A stretch of DNA of 64,000 nt, taken from contig CALWHV010000007.1 of assembly GCA_944380545.1 (NCBI GenBank), positions 62,001 through 126,000 on the forward strand, written 5' to 3'. The DNA is from an uncultured Eubacterium sp. GTDB taxonomy: Bacteria; Bacillota; Clostridia; Oscillospirales; Acutalibacteraceae. Below are positions 59,692 to 64,000 of the stretch, one piece after another. The position numbers were made by a program, and so were the translations under genes. A model generated the notes under the pieces. That model was not told the DNA's origin, did not search any database, and worked only from the letters and a program-made list of their open reading frames with translations. Within the stretch, counting starts at the first letter, position 1. Each line of letters starts with the position of its first letter.

Positions 59692-61059
59692 ATGGACTCC
59701 AAGGCGCTGTTTGCCAAAACGCCGCCGGGGCGGCTCTTTTTTATTGCCGCGCTTCCGGGCGCGGTGAGCATGCTTGCCTCTGCGCTTTACCAGCTTATGG
59801 ACGGCATCTTTGTGGGCCGCTTTTTGGGCGAGACTCCGTTTGCCGCGCTTAATCTTGCAATGCCGTTTGTTATCATAAACTTTGCGCTTGCCGACCTTAT
59901 CGGCGTGGGCTCCTCCGTGCCCATATCGGTCAGTCTGGGAAAGCGGCGCGAAAAGGAAGCCAACAACATATTCACATCGGCCTGCATAATGATCTTTACC
60001 GCCGGCATAATAATGGGCGCGGCGCTTTATTTTGCGGCGCCGTTTTTGATGAGGGCGATGGGCGCGAGCGGCGATTTTGCGGATTTTGCCGCCGATTATC
60101 TGCGAGTTTACGCGATATGCTCGCCTTTTACGACGATAGTTTTTGCCGCCGACAATTTTTTGAGGATCTGCGGCAGGATAAAATACAGCATGTTTTTAAA
60201 CATCTTTATGTCGCTGATAAGCACGGGGCTTGAATTCCTGTTTTTGGGCGTGCTCAAATGGGATATAAAGGGCGCTGCCGCCGCCACCTGCACGGGTATG
60301 TTTTTGAGCGCCGCCGCGGCGTTCGTGCCGTTTTTCAAGGGCTCGCTGCAGCTTAAATTCACGCGCCCGCGCTTCAGCGCGGCAATGATAAGGCGCATCA
60401 TCGCCTGCGGAAGCCCAAACTTTTTAAATAATATTGCGGGGCGCATAACCTCAGTTATAATGAATTTCATCCTTGTTGGCATGGGCGGAGAAACGGCTGT
60501 TTCCGTTTACGGCATACTGATGTATGTTGAGGGCTTTATCCAGCCGCTGCTTTACGGGATGTGCGATTCCCTGCAGCCCGCCGTGGGCTTCAACTGGGGC
60601 GCCGGCTGCTATTCAAGGGTTAGGGCAATAGAAAAGCGCTGCTTTGCCGCAAGCGCTGCCGTTTCGCTTTGCGGGATGCTTGCGATATGCCTTTTGCCGC
60701 AGGAGATTGCCACGCTCTTTATGGGAAACGGCGGCAGGGCGGTGTTTGATATGGCGGTGGGCGCGCTGCCGCTTTTCGGGCTGACATACATAACGCGCTG
60801 GTTCTCCTTTGCCACGCAGAGCTATATGCTGGCAGTTGAAAAGCCGCTGCCCGCTTCTCTGATATCAATATGCACGGCGCTTGTTTTCCCCGTTGCAATG
60901 ATACTTGCGCTGCGCCCGCTGGGGCTTGACGGGATCTGGCTGAACTTTGCCTCCACCGCGCTGCTGGCGGCGGTGATGGCAGGCGTCATACTTATGGTTT
61001 TAAGAAAACAGCTGAACAGGGCGGATTCGCCGCTGCGGGCAAGAGAGGAAGAATTATGA
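59692..61059 (+). CDS. MATE family efflux transporter (third of three)
   Basis: A 455-residue exporter with about twelve helices. MLASALYQLMDGIFVGRFLGETPFAALNLAMPF at the start, GVGSSVPISVSLGKRRE, and GMCDSLQPAVGFNWGAGCYSRV in the second half identify the family. It is only distantly similar to the other two MATE proteins here by eye. GTGAGGGA precedes the ATG. It overlaps a flavin-binding-type gene by 4 bp (ATGA), which suggests a common function in detoxification. Confidence 0.9.
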   Translation: MDSKALFAKTPPGRLFFIAALPGAVSMLASALYQLMDGIFVGRFLGETPFAALNLAMPFVIINFALADLIGVGSSVPISVSLGKRREKEANNIFTSACIMIFTAGIIMGAALYFAAPFLMRAMGASGDFADFAADYLRVYAICSPFTTIVFAADNFLRICGRIKYSMFLNIFMSLISTGLEFLFLGVLKWDIKGAAAATCTGMFLSAAAAFVPFFKGSLQLKFTRPRFSAAMIRRIIACGSPNFLNNIAGRITSVIMNFILVGMGGETAVSVYGILMYVEGFIQPLLYGMCDSLQPAVGFNWGAGCYSRVRAIEKRCFAASAAVSLCGMLAICLLPQEIATLFMGNGGRAVFDMAVGALPLFGLTYITRWFSFATQSYMLAVEKPLPASLISICTALVFPVAMILALRPLGLDGIWLNFASTALLAAVMAGVILMVLRKQLNRADSPLRAREEEL

Positions 61060-61532
61060 GAAGAAAAGAACGCGAGGTTACGGAGCTTGGCAAAATGGAC
61101 GCGATACTGAGCGAATGCAGCGTTTGCCGCATATCGCTCAACACCGGCGGCGCGCCGTACATCGTGCCGCTGAATTTTGCACACGAGATGAAGGGCGGAC
61201 GGCTGACGCTTTATTTTCACTGCGCCAAAAGCGGCAGAAAGCTGGAGCTTATCAAAAATGACCCCAGAGCCGGATTTGAGACAGACATTATGAGAAAGCT
61301 TGCGGCGGGAAAAAAGGCGTGCAACTGCACGGCGCTTTATTCAAGCGTGTGCGGCAGCGGCATCATCGGCGAGGTTGAGGACGACGGCGAAAAGCTTTAC
61401 GCCCTGCGCCTTTTGATGAAGCATTATACCGGCACGGCGGAATACGAAATACCCAAGGCGGCGCTTGACGCGGTGTGCGTGCTGCGTCTTGACTGCAAGG
61501 AGTTTTCCTGCAAGGAAAACGCGGAAAAATAA
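61056..61532 (+). CDS. Pyridoxamine 5'-phosphate oxidase family protein (NimA-like)
   Basis: A 158-residue split-barrel flavin-binding protein. MRRKEREVTELGKMDAILSECSVCRISLNTGGAPYIVPLNFAHE and LTLYFHCAKSGRKLELIKNDPRAGFE follow the pattern of the Nim/PNPOx-like group, some of which reduce nitroimidazole drugs. No catalytic residue can be named. It is translationally coupled to the MATE exporter, so it may modify toxic compounds, but this is inferred from position only. Confidence 0.85.
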   Translation: MRRKEREVTELGKMDAILSECSVCRISLNTGGAPYIVPLNFAHEMKGGRLTLYFHCAKSGRKLELIKNDPRAGFETDIMRKLAAGKKACNCTALYSSVCGSGIIGEVEDDGEKLYALRLLMKHYTGTAEYEIPKAALDAVCVLRLDCKEFSCKENAEK

Positions 61533-61552
61533 CGCGCGGGCGGGCTTTCTTA

Positions 61553-61573
61553 GCGGTCCGCAGGTTGCGGACC
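61553..61573. repeat. Intergenic hairpin element
   Basis: GGTCCGCA-GGT-TGCGGACC (61555-61573), a perfect 8-bp inverted repeat with three-base loop. It is not followed by a T-run, so it is not a terminator. Together with the direct repeats beside it, it resembles a dispersed intergenic repeat. Confidence 0.45.
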
Positions 61574-61574
61574 C

Positions 61575-61657
61575 TACGCGTGGTTGTTGGAGCTGACGCT
61601 TTTCGGGGGCCAAGATTGCCCATACGCGGGATTTTTGGAGCTGCCGCTTTTCGGGGC
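61575..61657. repeat. Pair of imperfect 35-bp direct repeats
   Basis: Copies at 61575-61609 and 61623-61657, offset 48 bp, both starting TACGCG and sharing TTGGAGCTG-CGCTTTTCGGGG, with about four mismatches. No gene is seen in this 275-bp gap. Confidence 0.6.
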
Positions 61658-61760
61658 TTCCGGACACGCTGACAGGCTGCCGAGAAATCGAACCGGATTT
61701 CGCATTTGACGGGCGAAGTCGTATATCAATACTACGAGTCCGGCAAAGGCGGAAAGCGCG

Positions 61761-61786
61761 AAATGCCGCACGGCTGTGCGGCATTT
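61761..61786. terminator. Terminator between convergent PNPOx-like and pyrG genes
   Basis: AAATGCCGCAC/GTGCGGCATTT, a perfect 11-bp stem with four-base loop; flanks are only modestly T-rich (ATTTATTATAGG). Confidence 0.65.
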
Positions 61787-61807
61787 ATTATAGGCTTTAT
61801 TCAAATT

Positions 61808-63424
61808 TCAGCCCTTATGCTTCTGCGCCGCGGCTGCCACAAAGCCGGCAAACAGCGGGTGCGGGCGGTTGGGGCGGCTCTTGAACTCGGGATGGAACTG
61901 GCAGGCGACGAACCACGGGTGGCTCGGCAGCTCCATCATCTCCACAATATGATTATCCGGCGAAACGCCCGCAAAAAGCACGCCGGCGCGCTCAAACTCG
62001 TCGCGAAAATCATTATTGACCTCGTAGCGGTGGCGGTGGCGCTCATAGATCATAGACGCGCCGTAAAGCGAATACGCCTTTGATGCTGGGTCGAGCACGC
62101 AGGGATATTTTCCGAGGCGCATCGTGCCGCCGAGGCTGCTTACCTCCTTTTGCTCCGGCATAAGGTCTATCACGGGATAGGGCGTTTCGGGGTTTATCTC
62201 TGAGGAATCGGCGTTTTTAAGCCCAAGCACATTTCTTGCGAATTCGATAACCGCAACCTGCATACCGAGGCAGATACCGAGATACGGCACGCCGTGCGTT
62301 CTGGCGTAATTGACCGCCCTTATCTTGCCCTCCGTTCCCCTGCTGCCGAAGCCGCCGGGCACAAGGATGCCGTCCGCCGAGCCGAGGATACGCTCGATAT
62401 CCGCGTCCTTTTCCTCAAGCGATTCTGAATCAATCCAGTCTATCTTAACGGCGCAGCGAGTTGCCGCTCCGCCGTGGCGAAGCGCCTCGTTGACAGATAT
62501 ATAGCTGTCGTGCAGCTCAACATATTTGCCCACCATTGCGATTCTTACGGTGCGCTGCGGCTGCCTGAGCGCGTCGAGCATCCTGCTCCACTCGGTCAGG
62601 TCCGGCGGCGGGCAGTCTATGCCGAGCGCTTCCACCGCGGCGTCGTCAAGCCCCTGCTCGTGCAGCATAACCGGCACGGCGTAAAGGATGTCGCAGTTGT
62701 TGTTTTCAATAACGCAGCGCTCCTCAACATTGCAGAAAAGCGCGATCTTGCGCTTTATATCCGCCGTGAGCGGATGCTCCGTGCGGCAGACGATGATATC
62801 CGGGCGTATGCCCATTGAGAGCAGCTCCTTTACGCTGTGCTGCGTGGGCTTTGATTTAAGCTCCTGCGACGCCGCAAGATAAGGCACGAGCGTTACATGG
62901 ATAAACAGGCAGTTTTTGCGCCCGTATTCAAGCGAAAACTGGCGTATCGCCTCCAGAAACGGCTGGCTTTCTATATCGCCTATCGTGCCGCCAGTTTCAA
63001 CTATGCAGACATCGGCGCCCGTATCCGCATTTTTTGCGATATATTTTTTTATTTCGTTTGTGACATGGGGGATTATCTGAACGGTCTGCCCGCCGTAGAC
63101 GCCCTTGCGCTCATCCGAAAGCACATTCCACAGCACGCGCCCGGAGGTGAGGTTTGAATTTTGGGTGAGCGATTCGTCTATGAACCGCTCGTAATGGCCG
63201 AGGTCAAGGTCAGTTTCAGCGCCGTCGTCCGTAACAAAGACCTCGCCGTGCTGCACGGGGTTCATAGTGCCGGGGTCGATATTGAGGTAGGGGTCCAGCT
63301 TCTGCGCCGTTACCCTGAGCCCGCGCGATTTGAGCAGCCTGCCGAGCGACGCCGCCGTGATGCCCTTGCCGAGGCCAGAAACAACGCCGCCTGTAACAAA
63401 GATGTATTTTGCCTTCTTTTCCAT
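61808..63424 (-). CDS. pyrG: CTP synthase
   Basis: Makes CTP from UTP, glutamine and ATP. The 538-residue protein has the N-terminal synthetase domain ([50 protein letters not shown]) and the C-terminal class I glutamine amidotransferase domain with the nucleophile in [15 protein letters not shown] and His/Glu in [11 protein letters not shown]. Length is standard. TAGGAGGAAATATT precedes the ATG. I saw no CTP-sensing reiterative start or attenuator. Confidence 0.97.
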   Translation of the reverse strand: MEKKAKYIFVTGGVVSGLGKGITAASLGRLLKSRGLRVTAQKLDPYLNIDPGTMNPVQHGEVFVTDDGAETDLDLGHYERFIDESLTQNSNLTSGRVLWNVLSDERKGVYGGQTVQIIPHVTNEIKKYIAKNADTGADVCIVETGGTIGDIESQPFLEAIRQFSLEYGRKNCLFIHVTLVPYLAASQELKSKPTQHSVKELLSMGIRPDIIVCRTEHPLTADIKRKIALFCNVEERCVIENNNCDILYAVPVMLHEQGLDDAAVEALGIDCPPPDLTEWSRMLDALRQPQRTVRIAMVGKYVELHDSYISVNEALRHGGAATRCAVKIDWIDSESLEEKDADIERILGSADGILVPGGFGSRGTEGKIRAVNYARTHGVPYLGICLGMQVAVIEFARNVLGLKNADSSEINPETPYPVIDLMPEQKEVSSLGGTMRLGKYPCVLDPASKAYSLYGASMIYERHRHRYEVNNDFRDEFERAGVLFAGVSPDNHIVEMMELPSHPWFVACQFHPEFKSRPNRPHPLFAGFVAAAAQKHKG

Positions 63425-63449
63425 AATATTTCCTCCTAATGCTGTTTTA

Positions 63450-63488
63450 AAAATATCAGCGCCGCCGAAGCCGTGACTTCAGCGGCGC
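63450..63488 (-). terminator. Terminator of the DUF1846 gene
   Basis: Stem GCGCCGCTGAAG/CTTCGGCGGCGC (63477-63488 and 63459-63470, one G-T pair), followed on the minus strand by TGATATTTTTA. Confidence 0.83.
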
Positions 63489-63493
63489 AGAAT

Positions 63494-64000
63494 TCACTTG
63501 TTTTCCGGCTCGCAGGTGAGGCGCATGCCGAGCTTTTTGAGCACATTCTCGTCCACATGAGAGAGCAGGACGGTGGAGTGCATATCGCAGTTTTTAAGCC
63601 TGGGGAGCTGTGCTATTGCGGCGGCGGCGTTATTATCCGTGCTGGCGGAGATGGAGAGGGCGGTGAGCACCTCGTCCGAATGGAGGCGCGGATTTTTGCT
63701 GCCGAGATATTTTACCTTGAGCTCCTGGATGGGTCTTATGACCTGAGGGTCGATAAGCAGCACCTCGTCGTCTATTCCGGCAAGGTGCTTAAGGCAGTTT
63801 ATGAGCGTGGCGGAGATGCAGCCGAGAAGCTCCGAGGTTTTTCCGGTTATGACGGTGCCGTCCGTCAGCTCCGCCGCGGCGCCCGGCGCGCCCGTTCTGC
63901 GGCTGACAGCCCTTGCGGCGGCGGTGCAGGGGCGCGAATCCTCCGTAAGCTCCGCCTGCTTCATCAAAAGCTCAAGCTTATAGATCTCTTCCCTGTTTTC
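63494..64000 (-). CDS. DUF1846 domain-containing protein (C-terminal part, cut by window edge)
   Basis: 169 codons open to the window edge; the internal ATG near 63967 is not the start because the frame continues upstream (ENREEIYKLELLMKQ). The visible part, with VSRRTGAPGAAAELTDGTVITGKTS, DDEVLLIDPQVIRPIQELK and the ending HSTVLLSHVDENVLKKLGMRLTCEP, resembles the C-terminus of the roughly 500-residue DUF1846 family, conserved in Firmicutes, of unknown function. It is upstream of pyrG but separated by a terminator. Confidence 0.75.
   Translation of the reverse strand, partial: ENREEIYKLELLMKQAELTEDSRPCTAAARAVSRRTGAPGAAAELTDGTVITGKTSELLGCISATLINCLKHLAGIDDEVLLIDPQVIRPIQELKVKYLGSKNPRLHSDEVLTALSISASTDNNAAAAIAQLPRLKNCDMHSTVLLSHVDENVLKKLGMRLTCEPENK

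Overview
The window reads as a stretch of chromosome from an anaerobic, gut-type Clostridia bacterium, probably in or near the Oscillospiraceae/Ruminococcaceae. The evidence is a Firmicutes-style rpmG-secE-nusG-rplK-rplA cluster followed by a classical L10 leader and rplJ, strong AGGAGG ribosome binding sites, frequent TTG starts, sigma-A promoters of the TTGACA-17-TATAAT kind, moderately high GC (estimated by eye), YoaK/MATE/XRE families typical of Clostridia, and several glycan-active proteins. I saw no rRNA, tRNA, CRISPR array, insertion sequence or prophage. Genus cannot be fixed by reading alone.

Layout. 1-3050: translation/transcription operon on the minus strand with an L1-type autoregulatory RNA site before rplK and an attenuating L10 leader before rplJ. 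3065-5950: two overlapping FAD oxidoreductases. 5975-14210: a nucleotidyltransferase-like protein with a structured 5' UTR, then surface/secreted proteins (membrane-anchored protein, Big_2/beta-propeller protein, two GH16 lipoproteins, two Pro/Gln-rich membrane proteins) and a small XRE regulator. 14223-19744: an E2-like acyltransferase without lipoyl domain, a membrane-linked XRE regulator, and a phosphate module (PhoB/PhoR-type two-component system plus Na/Pi cotransporter with a Pho-box-like repeat). 19771-25832: a paired half-ABC exporter behind a leader ORF and terminator, then YoaK and a MATE exporter. 25888-31610: GNAT, Ddl, a membrane-fused MurF-like ligase and an alpha/beta hydrolase, then a second MATE gene behind another leader/terminator. 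31614-36341: DUF5662, two glycerophosphodiesterases around a nitroreductase, guaB. 36338-45541: aroK, nth, rarA, queH, three paralogous coiled-coil M23 peptidoglycan hydrolases and ftsX/ftsE. 45603-52983: CdaR-like regulator, pseudouridine synthase, DUF4830, hflX and a class B PBP / FtsW-RodA / FHA cluster. 53000-64000: galM, XRE-DUF4097 regulator, an intracellular-type sialidase with a GPH/MFS transporter bearing a long charged tail, a third MATE gene with a flavin-binding partner, pyrG and the 3' part of a DUF1846 gene.

How it fits together. Much of the window is cell-envelope biology: lipid II precursor synthesis (Ddl, MurF), septal/elongation synthesis (PBP plus FtsW/RodA with FHA), and hydrolysis controlled by FtsEX. 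The most notable candidate system is regulatory: two drug-exporter type loci (ABC pair at 20015 and MATE at 31425) each have a strong promoter, a short leader ORF and an intrinsic terminator placed so that a ribosome on the leader ORF would block terminator folding. This suggests ribosome-stalling attenuation of export genes. It is inferred from sequence layout only.
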